Positions 1 to 9,694 of a stretch of 64,000 nt of DNA are shown here, piece after piece. This DNA is from Pyropia yezoensis. Taxonomy: Eukaryota > Rhodophyta > Bangiophyceae > Bangiales > Bangiaceae. The stretch is taken from assembly GCA_009829735.1 (NCBI GenBank), contig CM020618.1, positions 18,461,346 through 18,525,345 on the forward strand, written 5' to 3'. The notes under the pieces were generated by a model. The model was given only the letters and a program-made list of their open reading frames with translations, did no database searches and was not told the origin of the DNA. Made by a program: the position numbers and the translations under genes. Numbering within the stretch: the first letter of the stretch is position 1; each line of letters begins with the position of its first letter.

Positions 1-786
1 GACACGTTTGTATGTACGGGCGGTGGGTCGAAGGTGGCCAGCCAAAGGTTCAACCATGTGATGGGGGTTGAGTGTATGGTGCGGCCAGTGCAGTCAGTGC
101 AGTCAGTGCAGCCCGCGTGGCAGGCAGTTCGCACTGCACAGCGCACAGGTCGGATCTGTGGCGCGGATCCATTGCTGGGGTCGGTCATGGGGTAGTCATG
201 GCGCCGATTGGCCCCCCCCCCTCCGTCCCGCACGAGTGCCGTTGAGCTCATCCAGTAACTATACAAACTGCAATGACCACTTGACCCCGCCTGACAGTAG
301 AAATTGTCAAATTTCAAAGAAATTAGGTTGCTGATTGCAGGGTTGACCATTGGTCGCCAGGCCCAATCGTGTGCAAACACCGAGGTCTGTGCAAAAGCCA
401 GAGGACCCTTCTGGGAGAGGGCTGCGTGCCGCCCCGCCTCGCATTGAACGTGAGGGTACGGGCCCACGATCGATCCACCCCACGGCGTGCCATTGGCAGG
501 GCCAGCCAGCTCCCCCTTGGTGCTGAGTGCCACAGCCAGTGTTCCTCTTGGGTGGTGCGCACGAGTGGGTCGCGTAGGAGGCAGTCTCCGCGCTCCCACG
601 TCTGGCTTGGCCATTGCCGATCTGTCCGCTCAATAACACCACGCGCAGTTCCATCCTCGCCTCCGGTCTCGCTTTACTCCAACGGCTTATGTTCACCATC
701 GACATCGCTGCTGCCACCAGTGACGCCGCCGCTACCCACCTCTAGCTGCTCCCGCTGTTCTGTCCGGCTTCTCCCTTTTCGCCATC
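1..786. other. Upstream region of the epimerase gene, no gene seen
   Basis: No convincing coding region. A short 10-bp-period repeat built on CAGTGCAGT lies at 86-111. The last 80 bases before the start codon are pyrimidine-rich, as expected for a leader. A TGTATGTACGG motif near position 10 resembles the GTAC-rich islands found at other gene boundaries in the window. Confidence 0.6.
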
Positions 787-1821
787 ATGACAGGCAAGAC
801 GGTCCTGGTCACAGGCGGTGCGGGATACATCGGCTCCCACACCGTCTTGGAGATGGTGAAGGAGGGCTACACAGCGGTCGTGGTGGACAACCTGGACAAC
901 TCGTCGGAGGAGTCGCTGAAGCGGGTGGGCGAGCTGACTGGCAAGCCCGAACTTATCGTTTTCCGCAAGGTCGACCTGCTGGACGAAACCGCTCTGGAAG
1001 CGGTCTTTAAGGAGTTCACGTTTACTGCGTGCATCCACTTTGCGGGTCTTAAGGCGGTGGGTGAGTCGGTCAAGCTGCCCCTCAAGTACTACCACAACAA
1101 CCTGACCGGTACGCTTATTCTTCTTAACCTGCTGGACAAGTATGGGTGCAAGCGTTTCGTCTTCTCGTCTTCGGCCACTGTCTACGGTCTGGTCAAGGAG
1201 ATGCCTGTTCTGGAGGATGCGGAGATTGGGGCGACCAACCCTTATGGCCGCACGAAGCTCTTTATTGAGGAGTTCTTGCGGGATCTGTCCCGTGCGCAGG
1301 AAGAATGGAACATTCTCATCCTGCGCTACTTCAATCCGGTGGGCGCTCACGAGTCGGGGCGTATTGGGGAGGACCCGTCGGGCATCCCCAACAACCTGAT
1401 GCCCTACATTGCGCAGGTGGCGGTGGGCCGCCGGGACGAGCTATCTATCTTTGGGGATGACTACCCGACGAAGGACGGAACGGGTGTGCGTGACTACATC
1501 CATGTGGTGGACCTGGCTAAGGGCCACGTTGCTGCGCTGGAGAAGCTGGACGTCGAGAAGGTCGGCTGCAAAAGCGTCAACCTGGGCACTGGTGTCGGCT
1601 ATTCCGTTCTGGACATGCTCAACGGGATGTCTAAGGCGTGCGGCCGGAAGCTGCCTTACAAGATGTGCCCTCGGCGCGACGGAGATGTGAGCGTACTGTA
1701 CGCCGACCCTGCCTATGCTAAGTCCTTCCTCGGCTGGGAAGCCAAGCTTGGTATCGAGGAGATGTGCGAGTCCACCTGGAAGTGGCAGTCGAACAACCCC
1801 AACGGGTACAAGGGCGCTTGA
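787..1821 (+). CDS. UGE: UDP-glucose 4-epimerase
   Basis: This 344-residue protein interconverts UDP-glucose and UDP-galactose in the cytosol with a tightly bound NAD. It belongs to the extended short-chain dehydrogenase family. Visible features are the Rossmann motif GGAGYIG at residues 10-16, the SSSATVYG segment at 127-134 that holds the catalytic serine, and the YxxxK pair Tyr153/Lys157 in NPYGRTK. The length matches the family and there is no targeting extension. The ATG at 787 follows a pyrimidine-rich leader and is the first in frame. The gene is intronless and converges on the signal peptide peptidase gene; a poly-T run lies about 65 bases past the stop. UDP-galactose would feed galactolipids, floridoside and galactan cell-wall polymers if the host is a red alga; that last point is inference. 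Confidence 0.97.
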   Translation: MTGKTVLVTGGAGYIGSHTVLEMVKEGYTAVVVDNLDNSSEESLKRVGELTGKPELIVFRKVDLLDETALEAVFKEFTFTACIHFAGLKAVGESVKLPLKYYHNNLTGTLILLNLLDKYGCKRFVFSSSATVYGLVKEMPVLEDAEIGATNPYGRTKLFIEEFLRDLSRAQEEWNILILRYFNPVGAHESGRIGEDPSGIPNNLMPYIAQVAVGRRDELSIFGDDYPTKDGTGVRDYIHVVDLAKGHVAALEKLDVEKVGCKSVNLGTGVGYSVLDMLNGMSKACGRKLPYKMCPRRDGDVSVLYADPAYAKSFLGWEAKLGIEEMCESTWKWQSNNPNGYKGA

Positions 1822-2091
1822 GCGGTATACGCCGGCTACTCTGTACACTCTCGGCAACTTCTCTCCCCCACGTCTTTCTTGTGCTTTTTTTTTTTTTGAT
1901 CCGCGCGCCCTGCCGTTTGCATAGACACCCATGATGGCATTGAGAGCGATGGGTGCGCACATCGAATGCCGAGGCGAGAACCCTCTAGCTCATACCACAG
2001 CTTGTTCCTTTCTCAACGTGTATCTGAGCGGTTGCTACTTAGTGATGGGAACAACGGCGACGGCGGCGCGCCACGCTGCCTCACCCATTAT

Positions 2092-3570
2092 TCAACAGAC
2101 GGCCGCGCCATCATTTCCTGTGGCAGTCGCTGGAGCAGGAAGCCCACCCCTGCCCGCCGGGACAGCCCCATACACGACGGGCCCCCTCCAGAGCTCGCCC
2201 AGGTCCCCTCGGCTGGCAGTAGCCACCACCACTGGCCCGACAGTCGCGGGGACAAGGTAGAGGAGCGCCGGTTGGGCCACCCCAAACACACCGTTGGCAA
2301 CAAAGCTGCATACCAGACCGGCGGCGTAGCCAAGAAGCGCCAACGGGAAAATGCCGTCGGCAGGCCAACAGCCACGCCTGACGGCACTGCCGCTTGCACC
2401 AGCGGTACCCCCCCCCCGCCGGGTGGCCACCGTGGCAGAGGCGGTAGCGGTTGCCGGTGCGCCAGGCACCGTCGCGGCAGCAGCGGCAGCGGTGGTAGTA
2501 TCAAACGCCAGGACCAGCCCCAGTAGCAGGCCCGGCACAAAAATGTCGCCTAGTCCGAGCATCAGACCCCCCCCATCGCCCGTCGGAAAGACCAGCTTGA
2601 CCGGCAGCGCCAAGCGGGCGACTGGCGCGACGGGCAGGTGCAGCGCCGCGGCGGCCGACGCCACCGGGTTTGTGGCGTCCTGCGTCGCCACCGCCACCAT
2701 GACGTTGGTGCCAAACAGGTGGGCCGACGCAAACACCCAAAACACGTCGTAAACAAACAGCCCCGCCAGCAACAGCGTGCACACCTTAAGAGACGTGACC
2801 GCCGCGTGCACCCGCACGAGCGACACAAACAGTACGCACTGGGCAACGCCAAGGAGGTTGTTGAGCGCCCAGTGGCCCGTCATCAGCCAGCCACTCAACG
2901 AAGCCGCCACCAACAGCGCAGTGGCCAACACAGAGGGGGAGGGAAGCGCCGCGCCGCACCGCGCAGACGCGGTCACGACCGCGTCCACAGCGGCGGCAGC
3001 GGGTCCGCTGGCATTGCCGCTGCCGCTACTGCTGCCGCCGCCACCAGCACTACCACCACCACCGCCGCTACCACGTCTTCTGCTGCTGCCAGCGACAAGA
3101 CCAGCGGCCGTCGCACCGCCCGCGCCCAGCAGCGCACTGGACGACGGGGAACCGCCCGGGGACGCTGGCAGGCGGGACCAGCCCCCCCCCCCGCGCCCCA
3201 TGACCCCATCCAGCGCTGGGAAAAAGAGATACGACAGCGCCATCGCCGACGACAGCGTCACCACCACCGCCAGCAGGGCCGAGATGCCCGCGTAGAAAAA
3301 AAACATGAACAGCAACGCCGCGGAGGCGACAAAGGGGAAGGCCAGCGCGGCTGACAAGGACAGCGGGGCGCCAACCCCCGACGCCCGCCCATCCCCACCG
3401 CCGCCGCCACTGCCGCCATCGGCCAAGCCCCCCGCGTCGTCGCCGTCCAAGAGGCCTAGAAGGACGTCGACCGTCTGCGCCCGCCGCGCGGCGTACGCGG
3501 CGGTGGCCACGGCAGTACCAATGCAGGCGCCCATGGGAAAGAGCGAGACGGCCAGCACCATGGCGCCCAT
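2092..3570 (-). CDS. SPP: Signal peptide peptidase family intramembrane aspartyl protease
   Basis: The 492-residue multi-pass membrane protein carries all three hallmarks of the presenilin/SPP fold: the YD motif in FVYDVFWVF (Asp275), the GxGD motif in LGLGDIFVPG (Asp342) and the QPAL motif at 433-436. The segment LNNLLGVAQ before the YD helix also matches SPP. SPP enzymes cut type II transmembrane segments, usually leftover signal peptides, in the ER membrane. The length is slightly above animal and plant SPPs because of Gly/Ser/Ala-rich loops at about 50-68, 125-200 and 360-398. No C-terminal KKxx retrieval signal is visible, so ER localisation is from family knowledge. Single exon. Start ATG at 3570 gives MGAMVLAVS; a second ATG lies three codons on. 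Confidence 0.9.
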   Translation of the reverse strand: MGAMVLAVSLFPMGACIGTAVATAAYAARRAQTVDVLLGLLDGDDAGGLADGGSGGGGGDGRASGVGAPLSLSAALAFPFVASAALLFMFFFYAGISALLAVVVTLSSAMALSYLFFPALDGVMGRGGGGWSRLPASPGGSPSSSALLGAGGATAAGLVAGSSRRRGSGGGGGSAGGGGSSSGSGNASGPAAAAVDAVVTASARCGAALPSPSVLATALLVAASLSGWLMTGHWALNNLLGVAQCVLFVSLVRVHAAVTSLKVCTLLLAGLFVYDVFWVFASAHLFGTNVMVAVATQDATNPVASAAAALHLPVAPVARLALPVKLVFPTGDGGGLMLGLGDIFVPGLLLGLVLAFDTTTAAAAAATVPGAPATATASATVATRRGGGTAGASGSAVRRGCWPADGIFPLALLGYAAGLVCSFVANGVFGVAQPALLYLVPATVGPVVVATASRGDLGELWRGPVVYGAVPAGRGGLPAPATATGNDGAAVC

Positions 3571-5788
3571 CGGACGCGCGCAGAGAACGGATCACGGGCT
3601 TAAAGGACAAAAAGAAGCGGGTCCCACAGAGGCTGGGTGAGGCCGGCGAGAAACCCGAGAGGGAGTGGAAACGGACCAAGGTGGGAAGCGTGGGGGAGGG
3701 CGACGGGGGAGGGGACGCCCGCCGCGCCGGCCGCTGCGACTCCACAAAGCGGAGAGACACGTGGAGGGGGGGGGGGGGGGGCCGGGGGAGGAGGGACAGG
3801 GGAGGCAGACCGTCGGTCGCCCGGCCCCACCACTGGTCTGCCCGCCCCCCGCGCGCCACGCAGGGCAGAACTCCCCACAAGTAGATGGCAACAGCGGGCG
3901 GGCGGGCCGGCAAACGGGCAGACGCCGGGGAGGGCTGCCAGCAGCTCTGCCTACTGACCCCCGCTGCGGAGGGCGGTCGTGTCACGGGCGGCGGCGGCGC
4001 GGGAAGACAAAGGAACAAGAGAGTGGTAGGAAAGGCGCGAGACGAGGGGCAAAAGGGAGGGCGCGGGGGGTGGGATGAGGGGTAGTGGGGAAGGCGGGCC
4101 CCCGCGCCGTCGCGGCGGCACCCGTCCAGCACACCGCCCGCCCGTGCCTAATGCGGCAGCCACCGACGCGAAAGGAGCCGCGCCAGCAACGAAGGCGACC
4201 ACCGCGGCCACCCCTGCCCGCCTACGGACCGTCCCCGGGCCAATGTCGCTGCCGCCGCCGCCGCCGCCGCTGCCGCCACCGCCACCGTGCCGGCCGGGTC
4301 GCGCGTTCCGGCCGCGCTCGCCCCCCTCCACCCCCCCCAACCCCGCCCCCCGGCACCCCCACCCACACGTGGACGACGCAATGGGCAACGCCCTCCCTTG
4401 GCGAGTGGCAGCGCCCGCCTCCGCCGCCGTAGTCGGCAGCGCCCGCCGAGTCGACCCCCACCGCACCGCACCGCACCGCACCGCACGGCTCCCGCGTGGC
4501 CCCCGCACCGCCCTGCCCCCCCCTCGCGAGCCCACCGCGGCGGCGCCGACACGCCCCCACAACCGGACCCACACCCACACCCACACTCACAACGCGACCG
4601 CGTTCCCGGCCACCGCGGGGAAGAAAAAGCGGCGAGGGGGCGGAAGTGCGTGGTCGAAGTGCTTGGGGTGGGGGGGGACGCAGACGGGCGAGCGGACGAT
4701 AGGCGGCGGACGATGCGCGTCACCTCCTTGCAACCAACCACGCGGACTCTCGGCCTTCCAAATTGCAAGGCAGCAGGGTGGGAGCGCGCGAATTCCAGGC
4801 GGCCGAATGCTGGCAGACCGCGCCTTCTGCTCCTACATTTTGGAACGACAAGATGTGGCCGGAGGACGAGCAAGGGGCACCTGTGAAGGACATGCTGAGA
4901 CTGCTGCTTGGGGGCGGAAGGGGCAGGGGGGCGGCGCTCCCCGTCCGCTGGCACTCCGCGGGCATGCGCCTCAATGGTCGCACGGGCGAGTGGCATGGGC
5001 GGCCCCTTGCTACTTGACGAGCAGCGGCAAACGGGCTGCCTCAGCCTGACTGCGCCATCAGCGTCCCCGTCATTGTCGCGGCAGCTGTGACCCTTTTGCA
5101 TCTGATCCAACCACTCTGGCTTTCTCCCACTCCCCTCCTTGCCCCTTCTGCCCCCCGCCCCCGGGTGGTGTTTCGTCGTGCCGTCGGTGAGGCCGGCCAT
5201 TGAGTTGCCTCGGCGGTCCACCGCGGGAATGGTAGCGGCGGCTGCGGCTGCGGCTGCGCTCCACCCCCGTCTTGTGCACCCCCTCTGGCAGCCCCGCTGC
5301 TACCCCCCCTCCGGCAGCGCCGCTGCTACCACAGCGCGAGCGTTTGGTTGAGCCTGTTTGCAGATGCCCCCCCCATCGCCCAATGCGGCGCGCCACTTTT
5401 GGTGGATCCCCCTGTGCTGCCGCTGCCTTGTTTCTGTCTTTCGGAGATGGGTGTGCACAGCTTGTTGCTTCCCAATGTTGCCTTGCGACATGCCCTTAAG
5501 AAGGCCTTTTTGCGGTCACCTGGCTTTGTGCCCCGTGAAGCAGAGTGAAGCACAGACGACAGAGACAAGAAAACTAGTGCATAAAAAAGGCGAGCTCATA
5601 GCGCATCTAAAAGGTGTTTGGCACGGGTGTTTCTTTCAACCCAGCCTGGCCTCAGGTGCCTGTTTGTGTCTCTTTTGCGCGGCCTTCCACGTACTCTTCG
5701 GGTGTTGCCGACGGTTTTCAACCAATTCAATGAGATGCATGCACTTCCACCCAGGAGACCGCTCTTACCTGGGCGTGAGGAGTTGCGT

Positions 5789-5828
5789 CGCATCGGCGCT
5801 TCGCGCACCTGCGCGAAGCGCCGATGCG
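5789..5828. repeat. Perfect 19-bp inverted repeat with 2-nt loop
   Basis: The arms 5789-5807 and 5810-5828 are exact reverse complements separated by CC; each contains GCATCGGCGCTTCGCGC. Only two bases interrupt the palindrome. No transposon or gene boundary is evident. It lies about 770 bp upstream of the kinase start. Confidence 0.9.
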
Positions 5829-5834
5829 GGTCTT

Positions 5835-5869
5835 GGGCTCGGATTCAGTTTCGGCCCCAGTCCGAGCCC
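5835..5869. repeat. Second hairpin: 9-bp arms, 17-nt loop
   Basis: GGGCTCGGA at 5835-5843 pairs with TCCGAGCCC at 5861-5869. It follows the 19-bp palindrome by six bases, so the two form a tandem hairpin pair. Confidence 0.75.
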
Positions 5870-6591
5870 CCTCCCCCTTTCCCGCCTGCACCTTCGCAGG
5901 GCCGGGGGCCGTCTTCGGGAGACCGCACGCCCCCAACTGGGCAGCGCTGCCCGCCGCGGACGACCCGTGACGCGGCGTCGAGGTGTGCCGCGAGGGTAGC
6001 CGTCGCAGCACGTCTTCGGCGGTGTGCACGCCGGGCTGGCAATCATGACATGATGACTGTTCTGGGATTGGTTCACAGTGGTCTGTCGGCCAGATCAGAC
6101 TTGACAGGCGAACGTGCGGGGCTCACCCACCTTGTCATCACGATTCATAGGACCAAGGGGACCTTGTGACCTTACGGACCATTGGGATGACAAGGTTCCC
6201 TTGTGACGTGTCGCGGGAGGACAAACTGCATCCTGGACCATCGCAGATATTTAGATAAAAGCCCCCCGTTCCATCGCCTTTGGTTGGGTGGCCGCATTGG
6301 GAGGCGCGGAACCTTGTTGCCCGGTCGCAAGAAAGTTGCGTGGTGCCAACGCATACATACATGTACATAGACCCCAATCGCGAGAGCGCCGAGCCATCAG
6401 AGGGAAAGCATCCCCCTGGTGGCGCGTCGCACCACTGGTGCAGCGGGGGCAAGCGGCACTTCGACACATTCGGCAAGGCCGGGTAACGCGGATTTTCGCC
6501 ACGCTTTTCCCTCCCCATTATCTCGCACAACTCGCGCGGCCACCATCCCTCCTTTCCATTGTCGCCACCGGCTACATGCGGCCAGGTCAGC

Positions 6592-9120
6592 ATGCCCCCG
6601 CCCCGTGCCAGCTACCTGGACTGCGACGGCGCGCTGAAACACGGCTGCCGCTTTGTGGCCGCTAGCTTTCGTCCGGCACATGGCAGCGCCGGCAGCGCCC
6701 GCAGCGGTGGCGGCATTGACCTCCAGCTCGCCCTCCCTGGCACGCCCCCGCTGGGCGCTGGTACCAGCGCCGTCGTGTATCCTGTTGCCTACTACGGCGT
6801 CCCCGCAGCTGCCAAGGTGGTGCACGCAGGCCCAGCCAGCGCCGATACCGCCTTCGCGCTTGCATGGGCGGACAACGAGCTCCGCGTCCACCCACCACTC
6901 CGACATGGCGGGGTGGTTTCGCTGTGGGACTATACGCACGTGCCCGCTGACGGGCGGCATATGCTGGTGATGGAGCGTGCCGAGGGGGGAAGCGTGGGGG
7001 AGCTCTTGGCCACCGCGGCAGCGGCCGGGCGCCCCGTGGCGGCAGCGGCAGTGCTGGACGTGGCAGTACAAGTATCCGACGCGCTCGCCTACCTCCACGA
7101 CCGGGCGCGGGTAGTCCACGGGGACATCAAGCCGGCTAACATTCTTCTCTTCTCGCCGTCGCGACCGGCTGTGGACGTGACGGCGCGCTCGGTGGGTCTG
7201 CAGCCCGGGACGGTGGTCAAGGTGGGAGACTTTGGACTAGCGACCAGCCGAGACGGCAACGCGGGGCCGACCATTCCCGGCTGCACCCCGCAATTCTTGG
7301 CGCCCGAGGGCGCGGTTGATGCGGTTGGCGGTGACGGCACCGGCGCCGCCCGCTCCCCCGCGCGCGATGTGTACGCCTTTGGGGTCGTCCTCTTCCTACT
7401 GGTCGTCTGTCCTGCGGTTCGGGAAGGGGGTTGGGGGGGAGGGTGTCGCGCCTCTGTCGCTGGCCCCTCCTCCCATCGCAGTGCCGGGGGGGTGACGGCT
7501 GCGCAGCTTGCTGCCCTCGCCCCCGTGTGGCCACCAGTAGCTCGCAGCGTCGCCGGCACTCCCGCAGACCGCACCGCTCTGGAAGCTGTGGAGAGAATCG
7601 CGCGGGCGGCGCTGGCACCCCGCCCCGCTGACCGACCGACGGCGCGGCAGCTGCGGGGGTGGTTCGCTTGCCACCGCGCCCGCCACGCGCTTGCTAGTCG
7701 ACCAACGGGCGTGGGGGGCGCGGCTGTGGGGGCGGCGGCCGGGGGGGGGGTGGCCGACGTGGAGGCCACCGCGGCCGTGCGGGAGAGCGTAGTGCAGGCC
7801 GTGTGGGAGGCGGCAGCGGCAGCCTATGGGAGCTCCAGCGGCCGCCGCGCCGAGGATGTTGCCGTCTGTGTGGATGCGGGCCTTGCCGGCGCCCTGCAGC
7901 TCCGTCCCATCCCCATGGGGGCCACACCCCCACCCGTGGCGGGTGCCGGCCGCCCCGTATGGCTTGGCCGCCGCCCGCCGCATGTGGCGCGTACGCCCCC
8001 AGCGTCGGCCGCGGCCGTGGGTGCGGCAACGCCGTCAGAGGCGCCCTCGCCGCCAGCACCACAGCCGGCCTCGTCGTCATCGATGGGAGGGGTGGCGGGC
8101 GGCGCTGCAGCCCCGAGGGCGGCGGTAGGTTTGCCGACGTCACTGGCGGGACGGGTAACTGCGGTGGCCCCGGCTGCCGAGCTAGAGGATGACGACGGGG
8201 ACGCCGACGATGCACCTGGAGCCGACCAGGAGGAAACCAACCGGGGTGGCCGGGTGGCCGCACGGGCAGTGGCGGGAGCCCGGTCGGCGTTGCGGGCGGT
8301 CCGATCCGCGGCGGCGGCGACGCGCGTCGGCCACGGTGCCGTGCTACTTCGGCTCTCGCAGAGGCGGGCAGACTGCGGCCGCGGCCGTGAACCACCTTCT
8401 GTCCGCACCCCGTGGGGTGCCGCCGAGGCGGCCACCGCGGGCAGCCGCTCCGCCGCCGCAGAGGAGTCCCTCGCGGGCAGCCGCTCTGTGTCTGCCGCCG
8501 ACACACTCCCATCCGCGCCCGCGGCCGTCCCTGCGGCAGCCCCTCCCGCCAATCTCGCAGGGGCTCTGGAGCGGCGGCCGGCACCTGCAGAGTCCTCGAC
8601 GGACGCTGCTGAGCGGCTGGCAGCCGTAGCTGAGCGGATGGCCGCCGCGGCCGAGCGGACGGCTACCGCCACCGAGCGGATGGCGGCTGCCAAGCGGGCG
8701 GCCGCGTCGCCGCCGTTGCCGCCGCAGTGGGGGCGGCTTGGCCCGTACCGGCGGGAGGCCGTCGACGGGCGCGGCGTGCCACAGAGTCCCGTGGCTTCCT
8801 TCCGCGCTGCCGGTGCATCGGCCGTGGACGTGGTGAGCAAGGGTGGCGGCGGTGGCAGCAGCGGCGGCTGCAGCGGGAGGCCACCGACCCCGCTGGGGGC
8901 TCCGCTCTTCTCGGGCCTGGAGGCCACCGCCCTCCCTGCGGCTCTCTCCTTTGTCTCTGACGTTGTGGTGGGGGAAGCGTCTGGAGGGAGCAGCGCTTGG
9001 GGCGGAGCAGGGCCTGCCACCGATGCCGCCGGGACGGATGAGGAAGCGGGGAGCGGCGGCGGGGGACGCGACAGAAGCGATCCCGCGTGGTCCGGGTGGC
9101 CCTCTGGCGAAGATGGGTGA
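6592..9120 (+). CDS. Protein kinase (non-RD type) with long low-complexity tail
   Basis: Starting at the ATG at 6592, the protein has 842 residues. An N-terminal kinase domain (about residues 45-360) shows the glycine-rich loop GAGTSAV, the ATP-anchoring lysine (Lys75, AAAKVV), the catalytic loop HGDIKPAN (Asp178, Asn183), DFG (Asp213), APE (237-239) and DVYAFG. The usual HRD arginine is glycine, so it is a non-RD kinase, probably not controlled by activation-loop phosphorylation. All catalytic residues remain, so it is likely active. The rest is Ala/Pro/Ser-rich, with SAAAEESLAGSRS-like duplications and an AERMAAA heptad-like run near 640-690 that may form a coiled coil. No membrane segment is seen. 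Substrate and pathway are unknown. Family: Ser/Thr or tyrosine-kinase-like; I cannot place it further. Confidence 0.85.
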   Translation: MPPPRASYLDCDGALKHGCRFVAASFRPAHGSAGSARSGGGIDLQLALPGTPPLGAGTSAVVYPVAYYGVPAAAKVVHAGPASADTAFALAWADNELRVHPPLRHGGVVSLWDYTHVPADGRHMLVMERAEGGSVGELLATAAAAGRPVAAAAVLDVAVQVSDALAYLHDRARVVHGDIKPANILLFSPSRPAVDVTARSVGLQPGTVVKVGDFGLATSRDGNAGPTIPGCTPQFLAPEGAVDAVGGDGTGAARSPARDVYAFGVVLFLLVVCPAVREGGWGGGCRASVAGPSSHRSAGGVTAAQLAALAPVWPPVARSVAGTPADRTALEAVERIARAALAPRPADRPTARQLRGWFACHRARHALASRPTGVGGAAVGAAAGGGVADVEATAAVRESVVQAVWEAAAAAYGSSSGRRAEDVAVCVDAGLAGALQLRPIPMGATPPPVAGAGRPVWLGRRPPHVARTPPASAAAVGAATPSEAPSPPAPQPASSSSMGGVAGGAAAPRAAVGLPTSLAGRVTAVAPAAELEDDDGDADDAPGADQEETNRGGRVAARAVAGARSALRAVRSAAAATRVGHGAVLLRLSQRRADCGRGREPPSVRTPWGAAEAATAGSRSAAAEESLAGSRSVSAADTLPSAPAAVPAAAPPANLAGALERRPAPAESSTDAAERLAAVAERMAAAAERTATATERMAAAKRAAASPPLPPQWGRLGPYRREAVDGRGVPQSPVASFRAAGASAVDVVSKGGGGGSSGGCSGRPPTPLGAPLFSGLEATALPAALSFVSDVVVGEASGGSSAWGGAGPATDAAGTDEEAGSGGGGRDRSDPAWSGWPSGEDG

Positions 9121-9694
9121 TACCGGGGGTGCTCAAAAAAAATACGGAGATCAGGCTGTTGTGCCCATTGGGGGCGAAACTGGCCTCGTTTGCAGGCGTT
9201 GCGCGTTATATACATACCTACACGGATGCGGTGGGCGTCGGCGAGCGAAGGGGGTAGGTGGAGGATGATCACGCCTGAGATAGTGCTGCTGCCCGCGGGG
9301 GCAAGTCAAGGCGAGGGCGAAGAGGCAGCCCCTACCAATCGACCATTCACGGTCTTTCAGAGTGAGCGCCTCAACCACAAGCCCTATGTATGTACAGTAC
9401 CTGCCTATGATCCGCCCCGCGCTCAGCAGCTGGACTGCGCTTCCGCTTCTCGCGTCGGACTCGCAATGGCGGCTGCGAGAAGGGATGGAGAGGGACGGGG
9501 ACGGGGGGGGGTTCAGGAAGCGGTGGTCGCCGCTGCTGGTACTACTGACGGCGAAAAAAGGGAAGGCGTCGGCGGCGCGCCTACCGCCCTGTGCCCTGCC
9601 CACGGGGGTGGTGGCCACGGCGGGCGCGGCGGCCGTCGCGGTGGGAAGGGTTCAGCGGCGGCCGGCCGGCTGGCTCGCCACCCCCCCCCCCACT
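9121..9694. other. Convergent intergenic region between kinase and GNAT genes
   Basis: Both neighbours end here. It contains an A-run shortly after the kinase stop and the GTAC-rich island TATGTATGTACAGTACCTG at 9385-9403. No gene is supported. Confidence 0.5.

Larger units (their letters stand above)
3571..6591. other. Intergenic GC-rich region, no supported gene
   Basis: Between the divergent SPP and kinase genes. All open frames here are low-complexity Pro/Arg/Ala translations without recognisable domains and change frame at G/C runs. Visible items are a CCGCA pentanucleotide repeat (five units, 4461-4485), a CA-rich stretch near 4570-4590, two hairpins at 5789-5869 and a GTAC-rich island CATACATACATGTACATAG at 6351-6369, about 220 bp before the kinase start. 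Confidence 0.5.

Noticed and set aside
3951..5221. Several overlapping 200-350 codon ORFs between the SPP and kinase genes
   Set aside because: All are Pro/Arg/Ala/Gly translations of low-complexity DNA on both strands, with no motif.
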